This document shows, piece by piece, positions 1 to 10,825 of a stretch of 64,000 nucleotides of DNA. The notes under the pieces were generated by a model, which was not told the origin of the DNA, did not search any database, and saw only the letters and a program-made list of their open reading frames with translations. The number at the start of each line of letters is the position of its first letter. Within the stretch, counting starts at the first letter, position 1. The translations under genes were made by a program, and so were the position numbers. The stretch lies in assembly GCA_029224185.1 (NCBI GenBank), contig CM055197.1, forward strand, positions 18,947,750 through 19,011,749. Direction: 5' to 3'. The DNA is from Karalla daura. Taxonomy: Eukaryota; Chordata; Actinopteri; Chaetodontiformes; Leiognathidae.

Positions 1-19
1 GGAGCAGGGGAAGACAGAA

Positions 20-110
20 TTAGATCCCAAGCACGGCGGGCGAGGACGGCCGGGCCGCGACCCCACGCGGGCACCCCAGCGCCGGGCGACAGTGTGACTC
101 ATCGTGTCTC
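20..110. other. CpG-rich patch at the window edge
   Basis: The stretch is dominated by G and C with closely spaced CpG dinucleotides (for example ggccgggccgcgacc and agcgccgggcgac). Such a patch could be the tail of a CpG island continuing left of the window. It is too short and truncated to call an island, and no transcription start is identifiable. Confidence 0.3.
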
Positions 111-856
111 ACTTGTGGCCGGCACGGAGTCTGTTTGGTGCCGGTTCATCCCTGGGACTTCCTATGACTTCTCTGGCCGCTCGACGAGCTCGGCGGAGGA
201 GCCCGGCTCCCCGGCTTAACCCTGATCGAGCGAGACAAGCGCTCGTGCCCGTTGTGGGGACGCTCAATGCTGATAGGCCGTCTCCCCGTGGTTTAACATC
301 TCGTGTGCTTGCTGTTTTATAAATGTCACAGTCACATTTTGTCAAACCTGTGTACGTCCTCCTCCTCCGCTGGCGACCGCAAGCGCAGTCATAGAGCAAG
401 CTTTTGGATGCTTTTGGATGCTAGTCGAGCATCCACTATCAACACAGCAAACAATACAGCAGAAGCCAGCTCTGTACTAAATGTTTACGACCTATTTTTC
501 TGTGACCCTCTGCGCTTTCCCTTTTTCTCCTTGGCTCGGCACGTTCGCACGTCAATGTTTGACGGGCCAATCCAAACACTTAACACCCCAGGTGAGTTCC
601 CAAAAACGCCCGATATTCCCATGAAATGCCGCTGCTGATCGTTCCTGACTGGAAACCAGCTGTGCGGGAATTACGGTGGCTGTAAATGGACGCTGCACAA
701 ACCCCCGCTGTAGCCCCTGACGCGGTCCCCCGGAGCCTGTCGCGCACACGTACAGCATGTGACGCGAAGCTCCTTAATCGAACGGTTGTCCTGGATGCGG
801 GAGTGGCCCCTACAGTTATTTTCTTCCCGATGTGGCCAAAAGGATTTCAGCAGAAG

Positions 857-927
857 CCCCCTCCTCCTCCTCCTCCTCCTCCCCCTCCCCCTCCCTCTCC
901 CCCTCCCCCTCCCCCTCCCCTCCCTCC
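857..927. repeat. Polypyrimidine CCT/CCCCCT microsatellite
   Basis: About 70 bases contain only C and T on the plus strand. They begin as (CCT)n near 860-880 and grade into CCCCCT/CCCTCC-type units. The minus strand is correspondingly a G-rich purine tract with many GGG and GGGGG runs, able in principle to form G-quadruplex or triplex (H-DNA) structures. The apparent Pro-rich (plus) and Gly-Arg-rich (minus) peptides translated through it are consequences of the repeat, not gene evidence. Confidence 0.9.
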
Positions 928-1034
928 ACATCACGCTTAATTTAAAACCGTGGCTGAGTTTAGTGTGCTGCTTCAAATACCGCACTATTTCTTCCAGGAC
1001 CCTGTGGGAGATTGGCAGGTCCCCATTGCACCGG

Positions 1035-1330
1035 GCGAGAGAGCGCCACAAGACAAAAATATCAAGAGTTTGGACGCGATGAAAAAAGCCTTTATGCCCG
1101 GCAGAGACAAAAAGCGGCCTGTGTCGATCACCTCCCGGGCGGGAGGCGAGGGCCGCCTTTAATGTAGCGCGGGGAGATGTGTCGCGGAGAGATACCGGGG
1201 GGCCCCCGCGACGACATGGCCCCACGGCAGTGCTGCCAAATGTGTGTCAAACGGCGGCGGCGTGCGTCAGACGGGGTGTTGATGGAGCAAATGGCTGTCA
1301 CGGTCCCGGGCCGCGTCCGACTCCAGGGGA
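1035..1330. other. CpG-rich segment
   Basis: CpG density is high, with cgggcgagagagcgccac near 1038, a cgggcggg cluster near 1136, gcgcgggg near 1168, a cggcggcg cluster near 1252 and cccgggccgcg near 1304. It resembles a small unmethylated CpG island. No TATA box, initiator or coding exon could be tied to it, so a promoter role is only possible. Confidence 0.3.
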
Positions 1331-1541
1331 AAATGTTTGAACTTCGTACGTTTTTTTTGTTCGGCTGTGTTCTGTAAAAGGCGCAGAGTCAGTGTGCTCC
1401 TCCTGCAATCTGAAGCTTACGTTTTGAACGCAAAACGCAAACGTTATAGGTTGTGGGAAAAGAGCCAGTTTTTCTTTTCTCTCGCATGCTCAATGAAGCT
1501 TCCTGCCGCTCGGCGATGATTTCAACGGCTAATTTGGGCGT

Positions 1542-1563
1542 GGGGGGGGGGGGGGGGGGGGGG
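1542..1563. repeat. Homopolymer of 22 G
   Basis: An uninterrupted run of 22 G follows gggcgt and precedes agagacc. Runs of this length are unstable in replication and hard to sequence, so the exact length is uncertain. It can form a G-quadruplex on the plus strand. Confidence 0.95.
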
Positions 1564-1989
1564 AGAGACCAATGTTGTCAGAGATTAATGCGACGGCTCT
1601 TGTTGACCGCGCTCATTAGGGGTGTCATCGCTTTCGAATGAATTACACCTCGCCCGACAATTTTAATATTGTTTTATGTAGCTGTATTACGCAGAGAGGT
1701 GTAGATTTATTCCAAAATGCCCAATAACCCACCAAACCAAACACAAACTTATGTAAACACAGCATACGTAAACAGCCTCACCTATTTGTCATTCCAGGTT
1801 TGAATGACTCCTTTCTCCATCCTTCTCCTCAGAGGTATTCCCTCGTTCTGGACCAATGCTTCCTGCCGACCATTGACTGCATCCAGAAACTAAAGTAAAT
1901 AGTGGAGCTGTGAACGCAGAGGTTAAAGTTAGCCATCAGTATATGAGGGATCTGTGAACTTTACTCAGGCCAGAGAACGGCTTGTGCCT

Positions 1990-2225
1990 CTATGAGGCCA
2001 TTCATCTCCCGGTGCCTCTCATTTACATGTAATGGAAAGAAAATAAACAGCGGCTGTCCTAATGTGCTCATTTACAGTAAGTGGAAATAAAGTAATGGGC
2101 TGTTATCTTTTATCAAGACAGTGCTGAGGCAGACTGGCGGATTGCTTTTACCGGTGGAATGCCCTGCCTGAGTTCTCAATGACCAGATGAGTCCTGTAAG
2201 GCAGACTGAGCCATTACGATTACGG
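1990..2225. promoter_or_regulatory. Candidate conserved non-coding element (weak)
   Basis: This AT-leaning, non-repetitive stretch contains many homeodomain-type TAAT cores and AATAAA/ATTTACA-like words (around 2025-2100), then a mixed segment to 2225. It has no coding frame and no low-complexity character. The texture is like vertebrate developmental enhancers, but nothing beyond texture supports it from this sequence alone. Unconstrained intergenic DNA is the alternative. Confidence 0.2.
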
Positions 2226-2420
2226 TGAAAAAAACACGGCTCGCCTGCGGCGCGGCCGAGCAGCGCGGCTAACGGCGGGTGACAGCACGGCGGCTCAGGA
2301 GGAGTGCCGCGCGACTTCTGCTTCTGAAAAGCTGCTCCCCGGTGCCCCTGGCCGTCAATTTCTGACAGTCCCGCCCTCCCACACGCACTCCGTCACGCAC
2401 GGTCCAAAGCGAGCCTCTCG
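2225..2420. other. CpG-rich segment
   Basis: This is a second dense CpG cluster (cgcctgcggcgcggccgag near 2243, acggcgggtgacagcacgg near 2271, and gccgcgcgac near 2306). It sits directly after the AT-rich stretch at 1990-2225. It could be a small CpG island, but no exon or start site is identifiable. Confidence 0.3.
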
Positions 2421-2779
2421 GCACGCCGTGTTTCAATACCACCCGTAAATTTAACTGTATTTTAACATGGCTCGGAAATGAACCCGGTCAGAGAGCAGCA
2501 CGCGCATTCTGTAGAGCCACAGAAACGGACCCGGGGTGGATGTTTGAATCACTGGCCGTGTCATGCGGGTCCGTCGTCACTGGTGCAGATGTCCTCAGAG
2601 CTGACCCCGGAGCAGGATCTGACAGGTCGCTTCTTCTAAGCTTTTCATGTTAACATGCACACTTTTCCCCCCCTTTCCCCGTTGAGGTTTGAGGCCACAC
2701 CTCGCGGCCACACCGTCCGTACTGCAGATCCGGGTCATGCGGCCGCGGCATCGCCAGTACCTTGCACGTGAGCGCCGCT

Positions 2780-2995
2780 GATTGCAGGATGCCGATTATA
2801 CCTCCATCTGATAGTGCACAGCTGAGGGAGAAATAATTGGGGGAGACAAAAGGGAATGACATGCCAGCTGAGCCACCTCGACGCCCTGGGAGGCATCTTA
2901 TTGCTCAGTGAACTAAGCTCTCTGTGTGTGCCTTATGAATATGGATTTGCGAGGCTTTGTGTTGACACAACAATCACCTCCACTCATCAACACTT
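2780..2995. promoter_or_regulatory. Candidate conserved non-coding element (weak)
   Basis: The stretch is non-repetitive and non-coding, with short transcription-factor-like words: an E-box-like cagctg near 2820, a TAAT core in aaataattggg near 2831, an octamer-like tgaatatg near 2936, and an acaatc SOX-like word near 2969. These words are common by chance, so the call rests on texture only. Confidence 0.18.
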
Positions 2996-4242
2996 AATAG
3001 GTACTCGTTGTGTATAGATGGGCTCGTATGGTCCTGCTCTTTATGCAGGGCATTTTGTAAAAGCGGTGAAAAAAACTTCTTGTTTTTCCGGATTGGAGTT
3101 ACATTATTAACAGGGAGTAGCTCTCAATTTCGGTATATGTGTCTCCATCTCTGCTGCAATGCCTCTGTTTATCACAAACAATTTGTGACAGGAGGTGTCG
3201 TCATTTTGAACGATTCGCAGTATACTGCATGTTTTCATGCCCAAAGTGACGACTCCACCACCTTATGCGTCCTCCACCCCCCCATTCCAAGCGTTGATGG
3301 TTCCGGGCGTGTTTCTTCCATCACACACAATTTAGCTCAGCAGACGGCCATAGGACGGAAATAAACACAGAATTTGGCCCAGTGGAGGAAGCCTTGCTAC
3401 TACCAAACAAGTCTGCGATGGCTTCCAGTGTCTAGCAAAGCCTAGACCATCACATCACAAATAATTCAACGAAAGCTGTGTCTACTTAAAATGATGTTGT
3501 GAAGTACCCTAATTATCCGATACTGTGTGTAAACATCACTTCATGCTTCCTAATGTGCACCCCCTTTCGTAGCCAGCTCCAGAGCTGTTGCAATTGAACG
3601 TGTTCACCTGAGGATGGCGAACAGCAGATGCTGGGTGCTGGGCTCCTCAACTTCCCGGTCTTTTGTCTTCCAATTTGCATGAAACCACATCTCAAAGTTC
3701 AGTCGGTGCTCCACTGCCCTTGGATTGACTCCGGCGCCCGCAGTTCACAGAAAGCCGTACCCTCCCTTCTCGAGGACATGACCTCTTAATTCCAGTCCTA
3801 ATCAAAATACATGTCGTTTTGTATAGGCGACCGGAATACTGTTGCTGTTTTCTAATACATCATTACAATCGTCAATAATAGACAAAATAATACAGAATCA
3901 CCGCTGTGATACACTATACTCCAAACAAGAGTCTGCACAAGCTTGGGTTCCATTACAGATGCTTTGGTTATACGTTATTTTATTGAGTAGAAGTAACATT
4001 TTTTGTGTGTTTCGTCTCATCGTTCGAATTTTTTTGTTTCTTTTTCTGTTCGTTTTTTCCCCCACCAAATGACGCTCCCGCGTAGAGAATGGTGAGTCAT
4101 TTGGTTGTCAGTTGTCAGTAATGATAATAGATTTAACAGGGTGGCACATTGCCCCAAGAATTTGAGCAGACGTATGGCTGAGAGGGTGCCGTGACATGCC
4201 TCACATCTTAATTATTCCATTTCCATCCTTTACACATCCATT

Positions 4243-4260
4243 ATCCATCCATCCATCCAT
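4243..4260. repeat. (ATCC)n microsatellite
   Basis: About 4.5 perfect units of the tetramer atcc lie on the plus strand, preceded by a looser ccat/atcc-rich run from about 4218. Short tetramers of this kind are common in teleost intergenic DNA. Confidence 0.85.
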
Positions 4261-4889
4261 GGACTGGAAAGTTGGTGGTTCCATCCCAGTAGGCCGCAGC
4301 GTGGATGCACTGATCCCCGAATGATGATGCTCTGTCATCAGTGTGTGAATGCGTCACTGTGAAATGTATAGGTACACAATAGAAATTATCAGTGGAGGTA
4401 AATTGGCTTGTTATTGTCCAAAAAAGGAGTAGGATCGTACGTGAAATAGATATGATGGGGATGAAAGTGAAACATATTTGACACGCCTCTTCTGTGATTT
4501 GTTGGATGTGGCGAAAATAACCTCTATGTGGCTGATTTGATTGCGTTTGCCACCTCAAACAAATGCCACCAGGTGCTGCTCCTACGGCTCCACACAAGGG
4601 TTCACATCATCACAAGAGACACCTCACATGCATCTAATATATTTTCTCATAGGTTTCAGCTGTGCTGGTTGCAGTCCATACTGCAGTGCAAAGTTTAAGA
4701 CAGTTTGATCAGTGCCCCAGTTTCTATGGTGACAAATGGATGTGTCTTTTTTTGTTACAACGAATAAAAGCTTGATCGATCTTGTCGCCGTTAATTAATC
4801 GCTTATCCATCACGACAAAGTTGAGCAACTACTACAGGCAACATAATTACAAGTAGTTTGACTAATGGCGGGTCTGATCGCAGAGCCTT

Positions 4890-5045
4890 TTCGAGCCGCT
4901 GTGAGTCATGAGGATAACAATGGCACCCATTCAGAACTCCCAAGTCATTTCATGTAATGTAAAGTGAGTGATGTCTGGCTGTTGCACCATGTGGAGTTAA
5001 CATGGTATTTCACATGTAATGAGATGCAATAATTACCTGTGGGTG
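4890..5045. promoter_or_regulatory. Candidate conserved non-coding element (weak)
   Basis: The stretch carries a perfect AP-1-type word tgagtca (4902-4908) and a SOX-type word aacaatgg (4916-4923). Two acatgtaatg/catgtaatg-like words follow (near 4953 and 5013), with a caataatta homeodomain-like cluster near 5027. There is no coding potential. The clustering of words is suggestive only, and chance occurrence is possible. Confidence 0.2.
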
Positions 5046-5240
5046 GGATTCTAGCAATAGCGACAATAGTAGTGTACTAAAATTAAAATGTACCTAAAAA
5101 ATATATGTGTAAATATGACAACTCAGACCGCCAGATGTTCTCAGAGCACAGTAATGGGCTGGCAATAAAGCCACTTTAGTTGAAAGATGGCTAAAACATG
5201 ATGTCCTATATCCTACGGTTTAATGGGGCAGTCTCTGTGC

Positions 5241-5280
5241 TAAACTAAGATAAACAAAGATAAGCTAAGGTAAGCTCAGA
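5241..5280 (+). repeat. Decamer minisatellite, four imperfect copies
   Basis: Four consecutive 10-bp units read taaactaaga, taaacaaaga, taagctaagg and taagctcaga. Each differs from its neighbour at a few positions. The array ends three bases before the putative transposon end at 5283. Confidence 0.75.
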
Positions 5281-5282
5281 GA

Positions 5283-5570
5283 CAGGGGCAATTTTAGCAT
5301 CTGGTCTTTAGGGGTGCCAAGCCCCCAGCGCTCAGACGCACATTTTTTTCACACACCTTGTTTCGAAGTAGGGTTGCCAGAAACACTCATCATTGCCTTT
5401 GGCTGTCGTGGCAAAGTATTGCTGAGGTGAAAGGCGATATAATGTGCAGAAAGTCATTTTGAAAGTTTCTACGCATAATATAATGTCTTAAAAATGCGTT
5501 GAGTCAGGGGGTGCCGAGCATTTCCACGGGGGTGCCTTGGCACCCCTAAAAAAACCCTGGATTCGCCTCA
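5283..5570. mobile_element. Putative non-autonomous hAT-like DNA transposon (MITE)
   Basis: The segment of about 288 bp begins caggggcaattttagc and ends aaaccctggattcgcctca. A 15-bp perfect inverted repeat lies near its ends: tttaggggtgccaag at 5307-5321 matches the reverse complement at 5536-5550. The outer arms, caggggcaa and (minus strand) gaggcgaatccaggg, are only loosely similar. From knowledge of the family, fish hAT-derived MITEs often have ends starting CAGNGGCGGA followed by a T-run and GGGGTG. The interior has no coding capacity. An internal perfect hairpin ggggtgcc-tt-ggcacccc lies at the right arm. No clear 8-bp target duplication is visible; ctcagaga on the left and ctcaggtg on the right are at best an imperfect pair. 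The right end abuts the satellite directly. Confidence 0.45.
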
Positions 5571-5745
5571 GGTGGTCGCGATTTTCATTTTCGCAAAGGT
5601 TAATATCTCGGCTCGGGGCCCACGTCCAGCATCGGGATTGCTAATACCAGTGAGTTGCCCACCCCGGAGGTGGCTCATACCCCAAATCGTGGGGTTGTGC
5701 TCACTTGCTTGGAGTCGGGATCCTGGCCGAGAACGACAGTTAAGG
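5571..5745 (+). repeat. Edge satellite monomer 1 (diverged)
   Basis: This is the first recognisable copy of the 177-bp satellite, taking the unit to start at ggtggtcg. It is 175 bp long and heavily substituted relative to the array consensus. For example, it has gctaataccag where the array has gcttttcccag, ccacgtccagcatcg in place of ccacacctggcatcg, and gatcctggccgag for the usual gattccggcc. Strong divergence at an array edge is expected when homogenisation by unequal crossover is less effective there. It may preserve an older form of the repeat. Confidence 0.85.
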
Positions 5746-5839
5746 GGTGGTCGCGAATTCATTTTAATATCTCAGCTCGGAAAAAAACCCGACATTGGGA
5801 TTGCTTTTTCCAGGATTCCGGCCAAAACGACAGGTCTGG
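5746..5839 (+). repeat. Edge satellite monomer 2 (internally deleted)
   Basis: The unit is only 94 bp. It starts ggtggtcgcgaattc like the first edge copy, has a shortened T-tract/TTTCGG region, then matches up to gctttttccag. There it jumps directly to gattccggcc, losing roughly 70-80 bp of the monomer centre. It carries further point changes (cggaaaaaaaccc for the usual cgggaccacacc). From 5840 the array becomes regular. Confidence 0.85.
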
Positions 5840-8800
5840 GGTGGTCGTTTTTTTCACTTTCGGCGCGGGTTAATATCTCAGCTCCGGGACCACACCTGGC
5901 ATCGGGATTGCTTTTTTCAGTGAGCGTGGGCCACCCCGGAGGCGGCTCACACCCCAAATCGTGGGTTTGGGCTCGCTCGCTCGGGGCCGGGATTCCGGCC
6001 AAAACGACAGGTCCGGGGTGGTCGTTTTTTTCACTTTCGGCGAGGGTTAATATCTCAGCTCCGGGACCACACCTGGCATCGGGATTGCTTTTCCCAGTGA
6101 GCGTGGGCCACCCCGGAGGCGGCTCACACCCCAAATCGTGGGTTTGGGCTCGCTCGCTCGGGGCCGGGATTCCGGCCAAAACGACAGGTCCGGGGTGGTC
6201 GTTTTTTTCACTTTCGGCGAGGGTTAATATCTCAGCTCCGGGACCACACCTGGCATCGGGATTGCTTTTTCCAGTGAGCGTGGGCCACCCCGGAGGCGGC
6301 TCACACCCCAAATGGTGGGTTTGGGCTCGCTCGCTCGGGGCCGGGATTCCGGCCAAAACGACAGGTCCGGGGTGGTCGTTTTTTTCACTTTCGGCGAGGG
6401 TTAATATCTCAGCTCCGGGACCACACCTGGCATCGGGATTTCTAATTCCAGTGAGCGTGGGCCACCCCGGAGGTGGCTCACACCCCAAATCGTGGGTTTG
6501 GGCTCGCTCGCTCGGGGCCGGGATTCCGGCCAAAACGACAGGTCCGGGGTGGTCGTTTTTTTCACTTTCGGTGAGGGTTAATATCTCAGCTCCGGGACCA
6601 CACCTGGCATCGGGAATGCTTTTCCCAGTGAGCGTGGGACACGCCGGAGGCGGCTCACACCCCAAATCGTGGGTTTGGGCTCGCTCGCTCGGGGCCGGGA
6701 TTCCGGCCAAAACGACAGGTCCGGGGTGGTCGTTTTTTTCACTTTCGGCGAGGGTTAATATCTCAGCTCCGGGACCACACCTGGAATCGGGATTTCTAAT
6801 TCCAGTGAGCGTGGGCCACCCCGGAGGTGGCTCACACCCCAAATCGTGGGTTTGGGCTCGCTCGCTTGGGGCCGGGATTCCGGCCAAAACGACAGGTCCG
6901 GGGTGGTCGTTTTTTTCACTTTCGGTGAGGGTTAATATCTCAGCTCCGGGACCACACCTGGCATCGGGAATGCTTTTCCCAGTGAGCGTGGGACACGCCG
7001 GAGGCGGCTCACACCCCAAATCGTGGGTTTGGGCTCGCTCGCTCGGGGCCGGGATTCCGGCCAAAACGACAGGTCCGGGGTGGTCGTTTTTTTCACTTTC
7101 GGCGCGGGTTAATATCTCAGCTCCGGGACCACACCTGGCATCGGGAATGCTTTTCCCAGTGAGCGTGGGCCACCCCGGAGGCGGCTCACACCCCAAATGG
7201 TGGGTTTGGGCTCGCTCGCTCGGGGCCGGGATTCCGGCCAAAACGACAGGTCCGGGGTGGTCGTTTTTTTCACTTTCGGCGAGGGTTAATATCTCAGCTC
7301 CGGGACCACACCTGGCATCGGGATTGCTTTTCCCAGTGAGCGTGGGCCACCCCGGAGGCGGCTCACACCCCAAATCGTGGGTTTGGGCTCGCTCGCTCGG
7401 GGCCGGGATTCCGGCCAAAACGACAGGTCCGGGGTGGTCGTTTTTTTCACTTTCGGTGAGGGTTAATATCTCAGCTCCGGGACCACACCTGGCATCGGGA
7501 ATGCTTTTCCCAGTGAGCGTGGGACACGCCGGAGGCGGCTCACACCCCAAATCGTGGGTTTGGGCTCGCTCGCTCGGGGCCGGGATTCCGGCCAAAACGA
7601 CAGGTCCGGGGTGGTCGTTTTTTTCACTTTCGGCGAGGGTTAATATCTCAGCTCCGGGACCACACCTGGCATCGGGATTGCTTTTTCCAGTGAGCGTGGG
7701 ACACCCCGGAGGCGGCTCACACCCCAAATGGTGGGTTTGGGCTCGCTCGCTCGGGGCCGGGATTCCGGCCAAAACGACAGGTCCGCGGTGGTCGTTTTTT
7801 TCACTTTCGGCGAGGGTTAATATCTCAGCTCCGGGACCACACCTGGCATCGGGATTGCTTTTCCCAGTGAGCGTGGGCCACCCCGGAGGCGGCTCACACC
7901 CCAAATCGTGGGTTTGGGCTCGCTCGCTCGGGGCCGGGATTCCGGCCAAAACGACAGGTCCGCGGTGGTCGTTTTTTTCACTTTCGGCGAGGGTTAATAT
8001 CTCAGCTCCGGGACCACACCTGGCATCGGGATTGCTTTTCCCAGTGAGCGTGGGCCACCCCGGAGGCGGCTCACACCCCAAATCGTGGGTTTGGGCTTGC
8101 TCGCTCGGGGCCGGGATTCCGGCCAAAACGACAGGTCCGGGGTGGTCGTTTTTTTCACTATCGGCGCGGGTTAATATCTCAGCTCCGGGACCACACCTGG
8201 CATCGGGAATGCTTTTCCCAGTGAGCGTGGGCCACCCCGGAGGCGGCTCACACCCCAAATCGTGGGTTTGGGCTCGCTCGCTCGGGGCCGGGATTCCGGC
8301 CAAAACGACAGGTCCGCGGTGGTCGTTTTTTTCACTTTCGGCGAGGGCTAATATCTCAGCTCCGGGACCACACCTGGCATCGGGATTGCTTTTCCCAGTG
8401 AGCGTGGGCCACCCCGGAGGCGGCTCACACCCCAAATCGTGGGTTTGGGCTCGCTCGCTCGGGGCCGGGATTCCGGCCAAAACGACAGGTCCGCGGTGGT
8501 CGTTTTTTTCACTTTCGGCGAGGGTTAATATCTCAGCTCCGGGACCACACCTGGCATCGGGAATGCTTTTCCCAGTGAGCGTGGGCCACCCCGGAGGCGG
8601 CTCACACCCCAAATGGTGGGTTTGGGCTCGCTCGCTCGGGGCCGGGATTCCGGCCAAAACGACAGGTCCGGGGTGGTCGTTTTTTTCACTTTCGGCGAGG
8701 GTTAATATCTCAGCTCCGGGACCACACCTGGCATCGGGATTGCATTTCCCAGTGAGCGTGGGCCACCCCGGAGGCGGCTCACACCCCAAATCGTGGGTTT

Positions 8801-10825
8801 GGGCTCGCTCGCTCGGGGCCGGGATTCCGGCCAAAACGACAGGTCCGCGGTGGTCATTTTTTTCACTTTCGGCGAGGGTTAATATCTCAGCTCCGGGACC
8901 ACACCTGGCATCGGGATTGCTTTTCCCAGTGAGCGTGGGCCACCCCGGAGGCGGCTCACACCCCAAATCGTGGGTTTGGGCTTGCTCGCTCGGGGCCGGG
9001 ATTCCGGCCAAAACGACAGGTCCGCGGTGGTCGTTTTTTTCACTTTCGGCGAGGGTCAATATCTCAGCTCCGGGACCACACCTGGCATCAGGATTGCTTT
9101 TCCCAGTGAGCGTGGGCCACCCCGGAGGCGGCTCACACCCCAAATCGTGGGTTTGGGCTCGCTCGCTCGGGGCCGGGATTCCGGCCAAAACGACAGGTCC
9201 GCGGTGGTCGTTTTTTTCACTTTCGGCGAGGGTTAATATCTCAGCTCCGGGACCACACCTGGCATCGGGATTGCTTTTCCCAGTGAGCGTGGGCCACCCC
9301 GGAGGCGGCTCACACCCCAAATGGTGGGTTTGGGCTCGCTCGCTCGGGGCCGGGATTCCGGCCAAAACGAAAGGTCCGGGGTGGTCGTTTTTTTCACTTT
9401 CGGCGAGGGTTAATATCTCAGCTCCGGGACCACACCTGGCATCGGGATTGCTTTTCCCAGTGAGCGTGGGCCACCCCGGAGGCGGCTCACACCCCAAATC
9501 GTGGGTTTGGGCTCGCTCGCTCGGGGCCGGGATTCCGGCCAAAACGACAGGTCCGGGGTGGTCGTTTTTTTCACTTTCGGCGAGGGTTAATATCTGAGCT
9601 CCGGGACCACACCTGGCATCGGGATTGCTTTTCCCAGTGAGCGTGGGCCACCCCGGAGGCGGCTCACACCCCAAATCGTGGGTTTGGGCTCGCTCGCTCG
9701 GGGCCGGGATTCCGGCCAAAACGATGGGTCCGGGGTGGTCGTTTTTTTCACTTTCGGCGAGGGTCAATATCTCAGCTCCGGGAACACACCTGGCATCGGG
9801 ATTGCTTTTCCCAGTGAGCGTGGGCCACCCCGGAGGCGGCTCACACCCCAAATCGTGGGTTTGGGCTCGCTCGCTCGGGGCCGGGATTCCGGCCAAAACG
9901 ACAGGTCCGCGGTGGTCGTTTTTTTCACTTTCGGCGAGGGTTAATATCTCAGCTCCGGGACCACACCTGGCATCGGGATTGCTTTTCCCAGTGAGCGTGG
10001 GCCACCCCGGAGGCGGCTCACACCCCAAATGGTGGGTTTGGGCTCGCTCGCTCGGGGCCGGGATTCCGGCCAAAACGACAGGTCCGCGGTGGTCGTTTTT
10101 TTCACTTTCGGCGAGGGTTAATATCTCAGCTCCGGGACCACACCTGGCATCGGGATTGCTTTTCCCAGTGAGCGTGGGCCACCCCGGAGGCGGCTCACAC
10201 CCCAAATCGTGGGTTTGGGCTCGCTCGCTCGGGGCCGGGATTCCGGCCAAAACGACAGGTCCGCGGTGGTCGTTTTTTTCACTTTCGGCGAGGATTAATA
10301 TCTCAGCTCCGGGACCACACCTGGCATCGGGAATGCTTTTCCCAGTGAGCGTGGGCCACCCCGGAGGCGGCTCACACCCCAAATGGTGGGTTTGGGCTCG
10401 CTCGCTCGGGGCCGGGATTCCGGCCAAAACGACAGGTCCGGGGTGGTCGTTTTTTTCACTTTCGGCGAGGGTTAATATCTCAGCTCCGGGACCACACCTG
10501 GCATCGGGATTGCTTTTCCCAGTGAGCGTGGGCCACCCCGGAGGCGGCTCACACCCCAAATCGTGGGTTTGGGCTCGCTCGCTCGGGGCCGGGATTCCGG
10601 CCAAAACGACAGGTCCGCGGTGGTCGTTTTTTTCACTTTCGGCGAGGGTTAATATCTCAGCTCCGGGACCACACCTGGCATCGGGATTGCTTTTCCCAGT
10701 GAGCGTGGGCCACCCCGGAGGCGGCTCACACCCCAAATCGTGGGTTTGGGCTCGCTCGCTCGGGGCCGGGATTCCGGCCAAAACGACAGGTCCACGGTGG
10801 TCGTTTTTTTCACTTTCGCCGAGGG

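Larger units (their letters stand above)
1..5282. other. Non-satellite flank, no gene recognised
   Basis: This is ordinary mixed-composition DNA outside the satellite. Every open frame here is short (at most about 184 codons), lacks a recognisable domain, and in several cases is built from low-complexity sequence. I see no tRNA or rRNA gene, no convincing splice-bounded exon with a known protein family, and no promoter I can defend. Composition alternates between CpG-rich patches and AT-rich stretches, as in vertebrate intergenic or intronic DNA. Individual repeats and candidate regulatory stretches inside it are listed separately. The remaining sub-stretches (about 111-856, 928-1034, 1564-1989, 3001-4242 and 4261-4889) hold nothing I can name. 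It could be intron or intergenic sequence of a gene lying left of the window. Confidence 0.7.

Noticed and set aside
671..1225. Minus-strand open frame with a Gly-Arg-rich stretch resembling an RGG protein
   Set aside because: The Gly-Arg run is the translation of the polypyrimidine microsatellite at 857-927. The flanking residues match no family I know, and no splice or promoter context supports it.
1833..1898. Possible terminal exon after a pyrimidine tract and cag, 21 codons then TAA
   Set aside because: The acceptor-like context (tctccatccttctcctcag) is acceptable, but the peptide is too short to recognise and no other exon is visible. Chance is more likely.
3008..3364. 118-codon plus-strand open frame
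   Set aside because: No recognisable domain, start context or splice support. The length is within chance expectation for flank DNA.
5840..6016. 5S rRNA origin of the monomer
   Set aside because: A loose colinear resemblance to the 3' half of vertebrate 5S RNA (TCGG, GGTTANTA, GACC, CCTGG, GCTTTT in order) is about 60% at best over roughly 45 bases, compared from memory. It does not improve in the older edge unit. A scored alignment against shuffled sequences would decide.
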